Assembly (NCBI GenBank): GCA_030737875.1 | Contig: CM060922.1 | Location: 306,643,456 to 306,707,455 of the forward strand | Direction of reading: 5' to 3' | Length of the DNA: 64,000 nucleotides | Source of the DNA: Allium sativum | Taxonomy: Eukaryota > Streptophyta > Magnoliopsida > Asparagales > Amaryllidaceae | Shown: piece by piece, positions 41,861 to 55,068 of the stretch | How positions within the stretch are numbered: position 1 is the stretch's first letter | Layout of the letters: each line of letters opens with the position of its first letter | The notes under the pieces: generated by a model | Told to the model about the DNA's origin: nothing | Seen by the model: only the letters and a program-made list of their open reading frames with translations | The model's database searches: none | Translations under genes and position numbers: made by a program

Positions 41861-44155
41861 AGCACGAGTATTTTCCCACTAGACCCTACTACTGGATATC
41901 ACTAGTTAAGAATTGTGGAGGACAGTAAGGAAAAAACTGCATTTAGGATGGTGGTTGGATTATTACAACAAGAAGTTATACCCTTCGAACTAACGAATGC
42001 TCCTGCCTTCTTTGTTTACTCATTAGTAGAATGTTTAGGGGCATTCTAAATAATATTGGGGTAGTCTTCGTAGATGATATCCTTATGTTTTCAAAAGACC
42101 GAAAAGAGCATGAAGATCAATTAAGTCAAGTGTTAGGGATATTAAGAAAGAACCAATTGAAATAAAAATTCTCGAAGTGCCATTTCTAAAGGAAGGAGTA
42201 AGGTTTTAAGGACATATTATGTCAAGTGAAGGCTTGGCTGTAGACCCCGCAAAGATTGAGGAAATCAAGGAATGGAGGATACCTCGAAATGCTACGAAAG
42301 TGAGAAGCTTCCTTGGATTGGATGGGTATTATCGAAAATTCATTAAAGACTTTACAAATATTGCTACTCCTTTAACCCAATTAACTAAGAAGAATTTGGT
42401 GCTTTCTTGGAGTAATAAATGAGATATAGCCTTTAAGAAATTAAAGGAAGTATTAACTAGCGCGCCAGTTCTAATTATACCCGATTGTTCAAAATTGTTT
42501 ATAGTTTACACTGATGTGTATGGGTCTGGTTTAGGAGCATTCCTTATGCAAGAAGGAAGAGTATTTTCTTATGCTAGTAGACAACTCAAGGATCCGGAGA
42601 AGATATACCCAGTTCATGACCTTGACTTAATTGCAATAGTATTCGCCTTTAAAAGGTGGATGCATTATCTTTTAGGGGAGAAATTTGAACTTTTTGCCTA
42701 CCATAAATCCCTAAACTATTTATTTTCTCAACGTGACCTAAAGTTGAGACCACAACGGTGGATGAAATATATTGCCTCATCTGATTTCATGATCCAGTAT
42801 ACCCCGGGAAAGGGGGAATGTTGTGGCAGATGCTCTAAGTATGAAACTGCGATTTTGAATGCGATGACAGAATGGAAACAAATTTTAATTTGCAACCCTC
42901 GCCAACCACTTCCTATGGTTTTTTTGGAGCAATGGTTATTAGACCTACACTAAAAGAGAGGATTCGAAATGCACAAGAACTTGACGAAGAATTACAAAGC
43001 ATAATGGAAAGAAGGAGACTTTTTCCCATTCGGTAAGATATTCGATTAGCGATGATGTAAGTTTACTTTGGGACAAACGACTTCACATTCCCAAGGATAA
43101 AGGATTGAGGAAAGAAATTCTAGAGGAGTGCCACAGGTCAAAATTGACCATGCACCCCGGTGGGGATAAGATGTACAGGGATAAGAAGAGGAACCTCTAT
43201 TAGGAAGGAATGAAGAGAGATATAGACGAGTTCATGGCCTATGTTTAACATGCCCAAAAGTGAAAGTAAAGCAAGAGAATCCCGGAGGACTGTTACTTCC
43301 TTTAGAGATCCCCACGTGGAACTCGGAATATATTTCCATGGACTTCCTAGAAGAAAAAAGTGTAATGAGGCCATTTGGGTTATGGTAGATCGTTTAACCA
43401 GAAGCGCCCATTTTATACTAGTCAAGAAGACAAGGACTGCAGCCTCGTTAGCCCAACTGTATGCCAAAGAGATAGTCAAACTTCATGGTATCCCATCAAG
43501 TATAGTGAGCGATGAGACCCCTTATTCACAAGTGACTTTTGGAGAGGCCTACAAGAAGCATTGGGAACGACCCTCAACTTAAGCAAAGCCAATGATCCAA
43601 AAACTGACAGAAAGAGTAAATCAGATTTTGGAGGACTATCTCAGAGCTTGCATCATCGACTTTGGAGGAGTTTGGGAGCAGCACTTACCACTATAGAGTT
43701 CACTTACAACAATAATTTTCAAACGATGATTGGTATGGACCCTTTTCAAGCGCTTTACGGGAAGCCAAGCAAATTGCCAACTTGTTGGTGGGAAACTATC
43801 GACAAGGTTCTTCCTGGACCAGAGTTCGTCCGTGATTCCATGGAGAATATATCTTTGATTAGATAGAGGATGAAGGCAGCCAAGACCGTCAGAAATCAAA
43901 TGTCGATAAGCGAAGGGGGGAGCTTGGGTTTAATGTTGGAGACTTGGTGTTCGTAAAAGTATCCCCTCTTAAGAAGACGGTTCGGTTTGGGAATACTGGG
44001 AAGTTGGCTCCTAGATTTATTGGGCCTTTTCATATCATCGAGAAGATAAGATCTTTGGCTTATCGAGTGGATCTCCCAGAGCGCATATAGGGAATCCACA
44101 ATGTTTTTCACGTATCTCATCAAAGGAAATGCCTTCTTCCACCATTGCATGCATT
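41861..44155 (+). pseudogene. RT, RNase H and integrase relics of element E
   Basis: Fragments in several frames: FVDDILMFSKD (about 42068), [13 protein letters not shown] and [16 protein letters not shown] (42219-42422), and RNase H YTDVYGSGLGAFLMQ to LFSQRDLKLRPQRWM (42495-42780). Integrase pieces run from about 43080 ([44 protein letters not shown]) to GKLAPRFIGPFHIIEKI and HNVFHVSHQRKC near 44120. The chromodomain seen in C and D cannot be found after 44130, where the reading turns into non-coding sequence. Confidence 0.82.
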
Positions 44156-44445
44156 GTGATTGCTAGATTGGATGTTAGGAAATGGATGCAACACCATTGC
44201 ACAAGCGCACTCATATAGAAATATATGCATAATTAGGTTGTTTGCATACATGTTGCATCACTTATTACACCTACACGTTAGGGTTAAGCTCACTTAAGTG
44301 GGTCTGCATTTCATAATTACTGCGAGTTATGGATGCTTATGGATAATTTAAAAATAACATGGATGTGCAACATGGATGTTTCGAGCGAGTTATGTTTTTC
44401 TCCCATTCAAACAGATTTCGGGTCAAAATCTATTTTAAGGGAGAA
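44156..44445 (+). other. 3' untranslated region and polypurine tract of E
   Basis: Non-coding. Near the end, CAGATTTCGGGTCAAAATC resembles the TTTCGGGGACAAAATC signature of D, followed by a purine-rich TTTTAAGGGAGAA (44433-44445) next to the LTR start. Confidence 0.7.
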
Positions 44446-44687
44446 TGTAACACCCCATAAAATACATAAATATGAATAATAAAATAATAAGCAATTTAAT
44501 AATATAGCTGGAAAACAAGATTTTGCAATTTTAAGAATTTGGCTACGAAAATCTTTTATTTGGATTCATGGCGAAATTCTAAATCGTTTTCATATATAAT
44601 ATGTTGAAAATGATCAATGTATGAAGAAGTTATAAGCAAACGAATTTGGATAGTAGAATGCAGAAAAAATATAAATAATTATTTGTG

Positions 44688-44721
<34 letters not shown>

Positions 44722-44922
44722 ATATATATTTATGTGTGTGTGTGTGTGTGTCCAAAATATATTTAAAGATAAAAGGGAGAACTTTAAATTCGAACTAAGG
44801 ATAAGATTATGGGGACACAGAATATTTCAAGTACAGAATGAGATTAAGAAATAAAGAAACGTATTAATCAAATTAACACCACAGCGCAATGTACGCTCAT
44901 TGGGCATTTCAGCGACCAGGAT

Positions 44923-44952
44923 GTCGACCGCCCCCTTAAGAGGGGTGTCGAC
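44923..44952 (+). promoter_or_regulatory. GTCGAC pair, LTR E
   Basis: GTCGAC at 44923-44928 and 44947-44952, both in TGTCGAC context, about 60 bases before TATATATAAATA at 45009. This is the smallest cluster among the gypsy LTRs here. Confidence 0.45.
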
Positions 44953-46176
44953 TGCCTCATGGTTGAATAGCCTAATGAATGTATGTTGGTTAGGGTTTTC
45001 TGAGGGAATATATATAAATAAAACGAGTGGGTAAAATTTAAGTAATTAACGACCTATGCTCACACGAGCAACTATATATAGGCCCTCATATCACATTGCA
45101 AAACCCTAGTCACTCTATTCTATCTACCTCTATGTTGTCCTTCTACCATTGCTAAGTTCCATAAAAAGGGTTAAGAATTTCTTCTATTCCACTAGCCTTT
45201 ATTCTTATTTTCTTTCTAATTCATATAGGTTTTGTACGAATTCTTGAATTTAGAATATATATATATAAGATTCTAAAATATGTTTCTTACATATATTTTA
45301 GGAGTATTGGAGCACGTCTATGTTGAAGATTAAGCATAGATCTAGATGAATAACAAGAAATCCTCTTTGTACTTCCTCAGATCTGTGAGTGGAATATAAT
45401 GTTCTTAGGCATATTCTATTTTTTTTAATAGCTTTTAACATATTGATAGTTATACCTAGGAGGATTTGGAAATCGATGACATAAATACAAAAATCCCAAA
45501 ATCCTCTGTCTTATGTTTACATATGAATTGTCAATTTATTGATATTTGGTTTTACTGATTTTGATTTTAATATTGGATTGAGAATGAAAGGGGTGTTGAT
45601 GTTGTTTCTACTTTGTGGAGTCCAACCTTATGTAAACATTTGATTGTAACCTAAAAGGGTTTAAATTTGGTTATTTCATTATTAGATTAGGTATGGGTTC
45701 TATTTTAAATCTAAATGTATTCATACTTGAAATATATCAAATGTAAACGTTTTTATGTGCAAACCACCAAAAGGGGTGAATTAGATAAAGTGGAATTTAT
45801 AAACAAACATGTATATATTATATGTGTATGCCATAATTTATTTTGATCCAATATTGAAATCGTCCCAATAAGTCTAGGTTGCAAGTTCAAGTTTATATGT
45901 ATGATTATATTTTTCCATTCATTGCCATATGTTCTTATGTCGTTATGCCATCATATCCAAATTGTAGCGGTCAAGATATGGAAAAATCAGCTTGTATACA
46001 TTAATTTAGACAAATTGGCAATTTTACCTCGTTAAAATATTCCCTCATTCATACGAATATTAACGTTATTTAGGCTTATAATTATTATACTTATATAAAT
46101 GTAATCAACGCAATTAACGTTGTTTTAGCATTATAAATGCGATTAGGTTAGAATTAGAATTTGAAATGCCCTATAA

Positions 46177-46212
<36 letters not shown>

Positions 46213-46260
46213 CTTGTGTGTGCGTGTAAAATGGTTTTACATATATTAATAGTGATACAT

Positions 46261-46490
46261 AGACACGAGGTTAGTTGCCATTTGTGGTAGAAGCCTGCCC
46301 GGAACCGACCGACAAATCCAGCAACTACAAGTGGGCCTAACTAATGTGAGACATCTAGGTGCCATGGGCCATTCAAAACTTAGTACACTATGACACGAGG
46401 TTAAACCAACTTGTAGTAGAAGCCTGCCCGGAACCGCCCGGCATATACAGCATCTACAGGTATATGGTTTAATGTGAGAGGCCTAGTGTG
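46261..46490 (+). ncRNA. Tandem nested-hairpin blocks, LTR E
   Basis: Block 1: TTAGTT (46271) with AACTAA (46339), and CATTTGTGGT (46279) with ACTACAAGTG (46324, two G-T wobbles). Block 2: TTAAACC (46401) with GGTTTAA (46466), and CTTGTAG (46410) with CTACAGG (46454). Loop text GCCTGCCCGGAACCG is conserved. The stems use different bases from B, D and A yet still pair. A GCATGC loop palindrome further on (46856-46861) may be the counterpart of the palindrome-loop hairpin, with a weaker stem. Confidence 0.62.
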
Positions 46491-47686
46491 TGTGTGTGTG
46501 TATATATATATATATGTATATATAACTATATATATATAAGTCAATTGTGTTTGAAAATAGGCAAGTTTACTACACCTTAAGAAGGTCTTAAGTGGCTGAC
46601 TCTCTTCTTGTCTAATTTGGGTCTTAAGTGGTTACGACTAGGATCCCTCCTAAGGTTTATTCCTTGGAGAGAAACCAAAGTCATGGGACCTACCCTTATT
46701 AGATTCGAAGTAAGTATTTGGGTCCTCCTTCTGTAAAAGTGGTTAGGCATAAGAGGTAAGGAGTAGGGTAGTTCACGGAGGATGTCCACTTCCTCTAAAA
46801 TCTTGGAAGGGCTCAACTTGGGAGAGGTTTGGTATATAAAAGATATGTGGCCATTGCATGCTCACCAACTGTTTAAGGGAAGTCTTAAGCGACATAGGTG
46901 TTCCACCATAATATCAGTTAAGTAGTAACGTTCGCAATACAACTTCTTGTGTTACAATTAGGAGTATAGATTTAAGAACGTTGATGTACTAGGATGAGGT
47001 CTTAAGGGGCTAGAGGTCAACCTCAGGTTTATAAGAGATCATAAGAATCCACCTTTAATAGGGCCATAAGTGAATGAGAATATCCACCTCGTTGGGTCTT
47101 TGCCCTAAAAACACTAATGAGCAATTAAATTGGATATCCACCTCATTAGTTAGACACTTGGTGTTTGTGTGAATGTTGTGTGCTGGGTAGACATACCTTG
47201 ACATATGTAACCGGCTAAAAACATAAGGTATGTATTTTAAGTTGACACCATATTTCAGTCACACAAAACTATATGTTTTGACCCCTCTCCTTAACATATT
47301 CAGCATGTCAGAAGATGGGGTAAAAGTCATGGACAATATCATGATGGGAGCTGAAGACAAAGACGACGTCATTATGCTAGTATTAGTAGTTATTTCTTTA
47401 CTTCTTTTGGAAACATTTGAGAATGAATTATTTAATGTACCCATGGAACAGATGTAACTTTGACTTTTGTGTTGGAATTTTGTGTTTTTAAATGAAGCGG
47501 TATATCTTATTTCAATATTATATTTTCTTTATCCGCTGTGTGAGATTTCCATTTGGAGTATCTGTGTATATATTATCCGTGCGAATGTTATCCATACAAG
47601 AACCAACGACCCATTTAGAATGGTTCAAAGTTTCGATGGGCCTTTTCTAGGTCGAAATTTAGGCTCATTCCGGGTGGGTTGTTACA

Positions 47687-50455
47687 TCTAAACTTCTGTT
47701 ATTTATCAAACAAGTTTAGAACCTTATATTGATTTTGCATCCTATCATAAAATATCGGTTCCAAACCAAATACTAATTTATCTTGTCAAGTACCGAATTA
47801 TGTATTATATAATTTCTGAAAATAATTTATTTTTACAAAATTCGACATAATCGAATTTCAATTATAAATCCTTATGGATTTATTTCAATTCTGTTCACAT
47901 TTCGAACTTCGGAATAAATTTCATCGTTTACTTTTGAAACAGTTTCCAGTTTCCCTTGGAATTCACTCTTAAATTTACATTCCCAAATTATCCAATGATA
48001 ATTGTTTCACTTCATTTATAAACATCATTTATAAATTAAACTACATGTTTTTAATATTAAAAACAAATTATTATTTTCTAACCTGTTCAAAATTCTATTT
48101 CTATTTTTGGAAAAATAGAATTTTCTTTTTAAAACCCAAATTCTTTTCCCTTTCATTTGAATATATTTTTACACTATTTAAATGTCCATTATTTTAGGGC
48201 CAGTGCTATTCAAACATTCAACACAACAGAATCTATCATAGAATCTCTAATATATCTATATCGTAGTATATAAATGAAAACAAACAATGATTAAATTGAA
48301 GAACCAAATGGATCCCTCTAACCTATTTTCCAGCATCCTAAATGTTAGACAACATAAATAATACCAATCCTACTTCGAGGCGGGATATCACAGTATAGAA
48401 GATCATCCGGTATTATTCGAGGCGCATAGGATCTCATCCGCTAAAATGTATGGGAATATCCAACTACCAACCTTAAATATAACTGATAAATGATTATATA
48501 ATAACAACAATTGATAATATATTAATTCATCAAAACAATCATCACACAGTATTCAATCATTATTTATCAACTGTAAAATATGTTTATAAAATTATAAACT
48601 GGACAGTATTAGTGAGTTTGCTCACTTTTTCATTAATCGTTGAATAACGATTAATCATCGATAACTTATATCAGGCATTTCATCTTGTCAAAATTTCCAA
48701 TGAGCTCTAAATCACTCCAAACCAGTTTCGTCTCGTAGCCTGCATCCATACGACCCCCAATGGATACTGTTTCGTTGAATTCTGCTCATGTATGAGCAAG
48801 ATATGCATTAAGTTTCAAATATATTTTAATATAATTTAACATAATTAACACTTAATCACCTTTTAACTTTATCTCCTTCCCGCAAATTTTCTTATTCCAG
48901 TATTCGAACCTGAATACTTCTCACGCCATGGCCGATAAATTATTTTAATTTGTTTTCCCTCATCTCTCCATTAAAAATAAAAAAAATCACCAAAATTCCC
49001 TTATCTAAAACTCTTCCTCCTCATACCTTCAACACCCAACTCGTTCCCATCTTCCAGAATCTGACGTCAAGCTCATCTATGGTTAGCATAGTAAACATGC
49101 AATCATAATTTGCATAAAAATTCACAAAAATCGAAATCTATGTTAATTTATGTCATAAACCCGAATTCATGTTTCGATCAATCCAAGTCTCCCTTATTTT
49201 TGAGAATTTTCAAGCCTTAGGTCTTACTGCTATGGTTCAAACTGATGAAACCTTCACCGTAGCACTCAAAATGCACATGGAACTAAAGCTTTTGATCTCA
49301 GGATTAAAACGAATCCAATTTTGATATTTTAGGGATATTCTTTGATTTCTTATAAATTTTCAAAGTGGCTATTTGTTTTATTAGGAGGAAGAAAATGAGG
49401 CGACTCGAAACTGATGGTCGAAGAATTGTCAATGAGGTTTAGGGTGAAATTTGGGTGATATATATAGGTGTAGTATAATATTATTTTATTAATTTATGAA
49501 ACTTACACCTGAAGTAATAAGTTTACACTACCACTTATGAGCTCCAATCGCGATGAAACTTGTAATCCTATAGTAACTTAATATTTCAGACATGATGAAA
49601 TTGGTTTCATCGAATTCCAATATAGTTTGTAAAACTTCCTTTTTATTTCTCAATGTGAATCGATACATGTTTAAATTGCGTACAATCACAAAATAACTAC
49701 AATTGACTTGAAACTGGAAATCTTACAATAATTAACTATTACAAATTTTATAAAATTAGCTTCTTTGCAATCCAGGATTGTTCAAAAGTTGGCTATTTTC
49801 GATTTCCATATTAAATCGGTAAAATATCCATCGATTTCAAATAAACTAATCTATTGATAATAAATAATAATTATCATATATACTCAAACAGAATTTATAT
49901 AGCTTCAGATTATAAATTTAACTTGATATTCAACTTGACATTTAAAATTCCAAGTTAAAACGATATTCAATTTATTCAGCGACTTTCGGAAAATTTTATT
50001 TGGACATAACTAAAAAATTACAATATGAAATCTTGGTTTTTTACTTTCATTAGAAAATTATAATCCAATGGATCTGGAAGATTATTATATTAAAGAATTC
50101 TAACTTATATTGGATCATGTACATTCATTTAAAGTTTAAAACGTAAAACTACGAACTACCACGACACTGCGGGCTCATTTTTAATTAAATATAATTTATA
50201 CGTTCAAACGTCCTTTATAAATAAATTCATTATTATAACTCGAATCTAAACTCAATTAAATCTCTTAAATTATCCAATTCACATAATATTGCAAATTCAA
50301 CTTATTTTTGACTATTTCGGAATTAAATTTGTTATTCCACTATTTAGATTAATTTAATATTCAAAATTATTGAATTCAAGTCATTCAAATTTCTAAATCA
50401 CTTTTAAATAATTAATTAAACCAATTATTCAACCAGTAAAATCTGATTCATTACA
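47687..50455 (-). mobile_element. LTR of family F, copy 2 (minus strand)
   Basis: On the minus strand it starts TGTAATGAATCAGATTTTAC at 50455. The stretch 48515-50455 matches copy 1 at 13354-15313. The remainder down to the end of element E is probably the rest of the same LTR, in which E landed. Two CGCCTCGAA words near 48375 and 48420 (minus strand) are reminiscent of LTR landmark repeats. No coding sequence. Confidence 0.6.
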
Positions 50456-51139
50456 CGAAGTGGAATCTGATATGTACAATTTATTAAGAAAAATAATGAA
50501 GTAAATGGATAGAGGTTGAGGGATTCATCGATCTGTAGAGAAAACATGTATAATGGAAAGGAGGAAGAAAATGTGCACTGATGGAAGATACTGGAAATAA
50601 AAAGAACTATAGATGCGACCGTCCATTTCCTAATATTTCATGAGTGCTTGTGCGCCCTTGAAATAGGACTTAATAGTAATATAATAGAGTGTATGTGCAT
50701 ATATATATAGATATATATATATATATATATATATTGTTTATAGTGCAGAATATTATAAAGAATATTAATTTTAAAGATTGTATAGTATCAAGATTAAAGT
50801 TATAGATGATGAACTAAGAGTCAAAGAATGAAGGCACATGAGTTTTGAAGAATTCAAGATCCCAGGATATTATAAAACCTTAGATTTTATGTTAAAACTT
50901 AGGTTGCATATAGCTGATCTACATCCATTTCACAAAAAGATTTTTCAAAATATTCCTATTTTCAGAATCTATTTTCAAAAGTAATCAAATCCTTTTTAAA
51001 GATTCTTAGTTGTCAAATTGACTTGAATTTTTCAAAATCCAATTTTTATTTTTTTAAAATAAACTTACTTTGAAATATTTTATATTTATTAGATTTCAAT
51101 ATTTATATTTCTAGCTTTTCTTAAAAAACATTTTGACAT
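50456..51139 (+). mobile_element. 5' LTR of element S (copia), first part
   Basis: From about 50640 to 51139 the sequence matches the 3' LTR fragment at 61760-62180 (ATTAAAGTT, GATGATCCAAGAGTC-like, CATCCATTT, CTTTGAAATATTTTATA phrases). The boundary with family F is unclear between 50456 and 50640. Includes a TA run at 50697-50735. Interrupted at 51140 by the gag-only element. Confidence 0.55.
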
Positions 51140-51985
51140 TGTTGATGTAGGATTGGTCCTTCTACGACCAATACCCAAAATTCAATCAATCACAACACAG
51201 AATGAAATAAAGTACAAGAGGCTTGCGGTATTTTATAGTAGTTTGGTAATCAGGCCTACGTCCACTTTCAGTATTCAATCTTTATTTCTATTGTAGATTA
51301 CAAATTATAGTTAGTTTTACGAAAGAAAAATAGAGAAAAAAAATGAAGTTAGCAACGACAAAGTCCCTACGCCGATATGATTTTGAAAAAACGAGGTCTG
51401 ATTCTTGTAAAAGTCCAAAAATGAGTTATTTATAGACACTTCAGAGTTTGGTTTGACTAAGCCACGTGGCAGTCGATCCAGTAGTACAGTAGCGGTGGAG
51501 CACGTCTTCAGGTTATAGGAAATATCCCCGTTCGGCTCGACCTGGACAGGTAGCATCCAATCTGGAATAGTATGGTAGTGGATTGACCATCTTAAAGAAG
51601 TGGAATTCGTCAAACAATTGTGTTCACATCTAGCACGACATATCCAAACCGATCTGGTTCAACATAGTCAAGATGGATTCGCCAATCCAGGGATAACCTC
51701 CTTTTTGCTTCCTTCCTTCTGATTTCAAGCCAAGTAAAGCATAGTGAGATCCAAGATCAAGCCGAGATACACCGAATCGAAACTAACCAATCCAGAATCT
51801 TATGATGAAATGCTAGGCAGAACCGACTTCATTGAGCCGAAATATAAGTATGTAGAATCTAATTAGTTGAAAGTTTTGCCATTCGATCAAATGTGAACTA
51901 GCTCACCTAAGCACATTCCCAAATCTTAAGCACTTCGATAGCCAAAATCCATGATGTGACTGCCTTGCCAAAAGACGGGTCAACA
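51140..51985 (-). repeat. 3' LTR of the gag-only element
   Basis: 846 bp. Minus-strand TATA (CTATAAATA) at about 51428-51438, and a minus-strand GTGGACGTAGG...CCAAACTAC motif near 51235-51265 as in many plant LTR leaders. The polypurine stretch TTTTGGGAGGCAAAA lies just outside (51986-52002). Confidence 0.78.
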
Positions 51986-52279
51986 TTTTGCCTCCCAAAA
52001 CTTGTCTTTCTTAAAAAAGGAAGACATGTTTTAGATAATCTAATAATCCAGCATTCGAAGAGAAGAAATCCATGGTCGTGCTGGATCGTAATAAATTGAA
52101 AACCAGAAATCCATGGTTGTATTGGACTATATTAATAAATGACTAGAATTCCAAAAATCCAACGATCTCTCTGGATCATGATAAAAAACAATGATCACTC
52201 TTGATCATACTAATAGAAAACACCAAATCCATAATTCCAATGAAATCCCGCAATTTCTCCAAATCGTAAAGAACTCTGA

Positions 52280-52770
52280 ATCCTAGAAAACCATGTCCTC
52301 GTCAAGCCTATCCAATGCAAGTATAATCCATACCGGCAAATAAATAAAGCAAATTGTTTTGCCAAGTCCTGACAAAACTGCTCACTTACTTCAGGCATAT
52401 CCATGCATGGAAATCCATATCTAACATATTCCATACTCAAATTTCAATTAGATTGCTTTGCCAAATCATAACATTCCAACCCATCAGAAATAACCCATGT
52501 TTGGTAATCCATGACTTAACCATCTTGCCAAATCCTGACAAGGTAATTTGACCCTTTAGACATAGTCCATACCTGGAAATCCAAATTACGTATAATTCAT
52601 ACTCGTGTTATGACTGAATTATTTTGACAAGATAGATCAATCCTTTAGACATAGTCCATGTTTGCAAATCCATAACCAAACCATCCTGCGAAGTCCCGAC
52701 GGAATGGTTCAATCCTACAAATATAATCCACACCTGGAAATCCAAATTGAGTATGAACGGTTCCAATCGA
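52280..52770 (-). repeat. Diverged tandem repeats in the gag-only element
   Basis: Recurring phrases ATAGTCCATACCTGGAAATCC, CATGTTTGGTAATCCATG and TTGCCAAATCCTGACAAG-like text return about every 100-130 bases, at least four times. It looks like an old tandem array between gag and the 3' LTR. Confidence 0.6.
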
Positions 52771-53869
52771 TCCACCATTGCTACCGGCACGTTGAATCTC
52801 TCCAAAAATGATCGTAGAATCTCCTGGACCTCTTCTTGATTGTTGTAAAAGTCATCACATTTTTGGATATTGCGATGTGGACCATAAATTGTTCAATAAA
52901 TCGTGTGACCAACGCGTTACTGTCATTGATCGGTTCGTTCTCCAGCTTCATAAACCATATAGCAACAATATCGGTGAGGAAGAGAGGAAAGCATTTGGCC
53001 ATAACATTCTCCGAGGTCGAATGTATTTCCATATGGCGCATCAGATGCACGGTAGGATCCTTCCTACCATTATATGCCTCCAAAACGGGTAACGTGAAAT
53101 CGGGTGGATTTCGATAATTCCTGATGTCCCATGTGAAGAGGCAACTGTTGCCACTATCCACGTCACCTTGAGATGCCCCGCTCTCGTAAAGCGACGAAAT
53201 TAGTATGTGATTTGATCTTTATCTCCAAGAAATTGAAGAAAATTATCCAGACCAATGCTGGAGTCCCTAGCGTGCGTTCCTGTAGTAGTTTAACACCTTC
53301 TTATGGTATCGAAGCCCTGCTTGACCATGCCTCCAGCCTAGTTTCGATATAGTCGAACTAAACTCCTAGTGTTTCATCACCTCTCCTATCCATAGTTATA
53401 TTAGGTCAAAACTGACCAACATTTCCAAATCTTTAATTGAAACATCATGAGTTGAAGTGTTGCGATGTAAATCACCATCTCCGGGGTGGTTGTCCACTTC
53501 TCTATCCAGTTTAACTTTTGCACTTGGTCGAATCGAAACCACCACCGATCAAAGTTGTGGCATGTTCTTTGAGTGAGCCACTGCATTGATGGGTCCTGCC
53601 CCAGTAAGTGAGCCTTGGTCGCTTGGCATTCCAATTTCATCCACTCTTGCAAGAAATTTACTCATTATTTCCTCCTATTTTCGGATGCGTTCATCCTATT
53701 GCTCTATACGCGACTTTAAATCAGTAAGTACTCCATACATCTCTTCTCGGGTGAGATAGATTAAAGGATCAACATCATAGGAAGAATTCTAGCTCCCTTC
53801 ATTCCTTGTGCCTTAATTTTCAACGTCTTCAGCACGAGAGAAAGTTCCATCCTTCTTCCTTTTCACCAT
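52610..53869 (-). pseudogene. gag: Gag of the short element (Ty3/gypsy type)
   Basis: A minus-strand frame starts MVKRKKDGTFSRAEDVEN at 53869, with stops soon after. The best part is 52781-53161: PPDFTLPVLEAYNGRKDPTV, HLMRHMEIHSTSENVMAKCF, PLFLTDIVAIWFMKLENEPI. This follows the Gag pattern of non-chromoviral plant gypsy elements (Athila/Tat/Ogre side). After a frame change it continues ERFNVPVAMVDRLEPF. No zinc knuckle found. Not functional as it stands. Confidence 0.75.
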
Positions 53870-53947
53870 CGCAGAATAATGAAAGTAGTAGCAACACAGT
53901 TTAAGCAAAATTCAAAGTTGCACGTATTCCTTCCTAACATGCCAAAA

Positions 53948-54817
53948 TATTGATGTAGAAATTGGTCCTTCTACAACCAACACCAAAAAGTCAATCAATC
54001 AAAAAAATTCATAGAAAATAACAGTTACTGAATGCAATAAAGTGCAGGAGACTCATAAGATGTATATAGTAGTTTAGCAATCAGGACTACATACATTTCC
54101 AGTAATCAATCTTTATTTATACTGTAGATTACAAGTTATAGTTTGTTTGATGAAAGAAAATTAGAGAAAGAAGTGAACTTATCAATGGATGAGTCCCTAC
54201 GCAGATATGCTTCTGAAAAAATGGGGTTCAATCCCCGTAAAAGTCCAAAAATGAGCTATTTATAGATGCTTTAGAGTTCGGTTCGACTAAGCTACTTGGT
54301 GGTCACTCCGATAGTACTGGAGTGGTGGAGCATGCTTTTAGGTTGAAGGAAATATTTGCATTCAGCTTGACCAGGACATGTAGCATCCGATTTGGAATAG
54401 TAAGGCAGTGGATTGGCCATGTTGAAGAAGTGGAATTTGTCAAACAAATGTGTTCGCGTCTGGCTCGACATAGCCGAACCGATCCAGTTCGACATAGTGG
54501 AGCTGAATTCGCCGATCTTGGGATAACCTCTCTTTTTCTTATTTCCTTCTAATTTCAAGCCAAGTAGAGCATTGTTAGATCCATGATCGAGCCGAGATAC
54601 ACCGAACCGAAACATGTCAATCCAGAATCTAATGACGAAGTGCTAGGCCGAACCGACTTCATCGAGCCAAAATCTAAGTATATAAAATCGAAGTAGTTGA
54701 AAGTTTTGCCACTTCGGTCATGTGTGAACGAGCTCTCCTAACCTCATGCCTAAGTCTTGATCATTTTGATTGGTAGAAATCTATGATGTGACTACCTTGC
54801 TAAAAGGTGGGACAACA
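53948..54817 (-). repeat. 5' LTR of the gag-only element
   Basis: 870 bp, clearly homologous to 51140-51985 but with many substitutions, so the insertion is old. The element interior beyond it (minus strand) begins TTTTGGCATGTTAGG, which I cannot match to a tRNA with confidence. Confidence 0.78.
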
Positions 54818-55068
54818 AACATTATATTTTGATTTTAACATTTTTCAAAAAAATACTTACTTTGTTTTATACTTTAGAGATACTTATACTTTGGTTTTTT
54901 TAATTATACTTTGATTTCGAGATTATACTTTACTCTTTGATTTTAATTATACTTTAGATTTTTATTTTAAGCTAAATAATTTTAATTTAATACTATTATT
55001 GATTTGATATTTATATTTTAAAGTTTAAATATCCAATTATATGTAGCTTTAAAATAAATAAATATAGC
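54818..55068 (+). mobile_element. 5' LTR of element S, second part
   Basis: Repeated TTATACTTTG and TTTGATTTTAATTATACTTT phrases match 62190-62420 of the 3' LTR fragment. This is the continuation of 50640-51139 after the inserted element. Confidence 0.6.

Larger units (their letters stand above)
44446..47686 (+). repeat. 3' LTR of element E
   Basis: 3.2 kb from TGTAACACCCC to GGGTTGTTACA. Contains two GTCGAC (44923, 44947), a TATA region (45009-45020), TA and TG microsatellites (44690-44751, 46180-46210, 46489-46520) and two hairpin blocks. TCTAA at 47687-47691 would be the right target duplication; its partner is lost. Confidence 0.88.
51140..54817 (-). mobile_element. Short gag-only LTR element (TR-GAG-like), minus strand
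   Basis: Two LTRs of about 850 bp (51140-51985 and 53948-54817) flank 1.96 kb holding only gag. Left LTR ends are TGTTGA...TCAACA. Flanks GACAT (51135-51139) and AACAT (54818-54822) form a target duplication with one mismatch. The related sequence at 62180-62200 runs through this point without insertion, which confirms the boundaries. No protease, RT or integrase is present, so it would depend on another element. This layout is like the TR-GAG class of plant elements. Confidence 0.8.
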
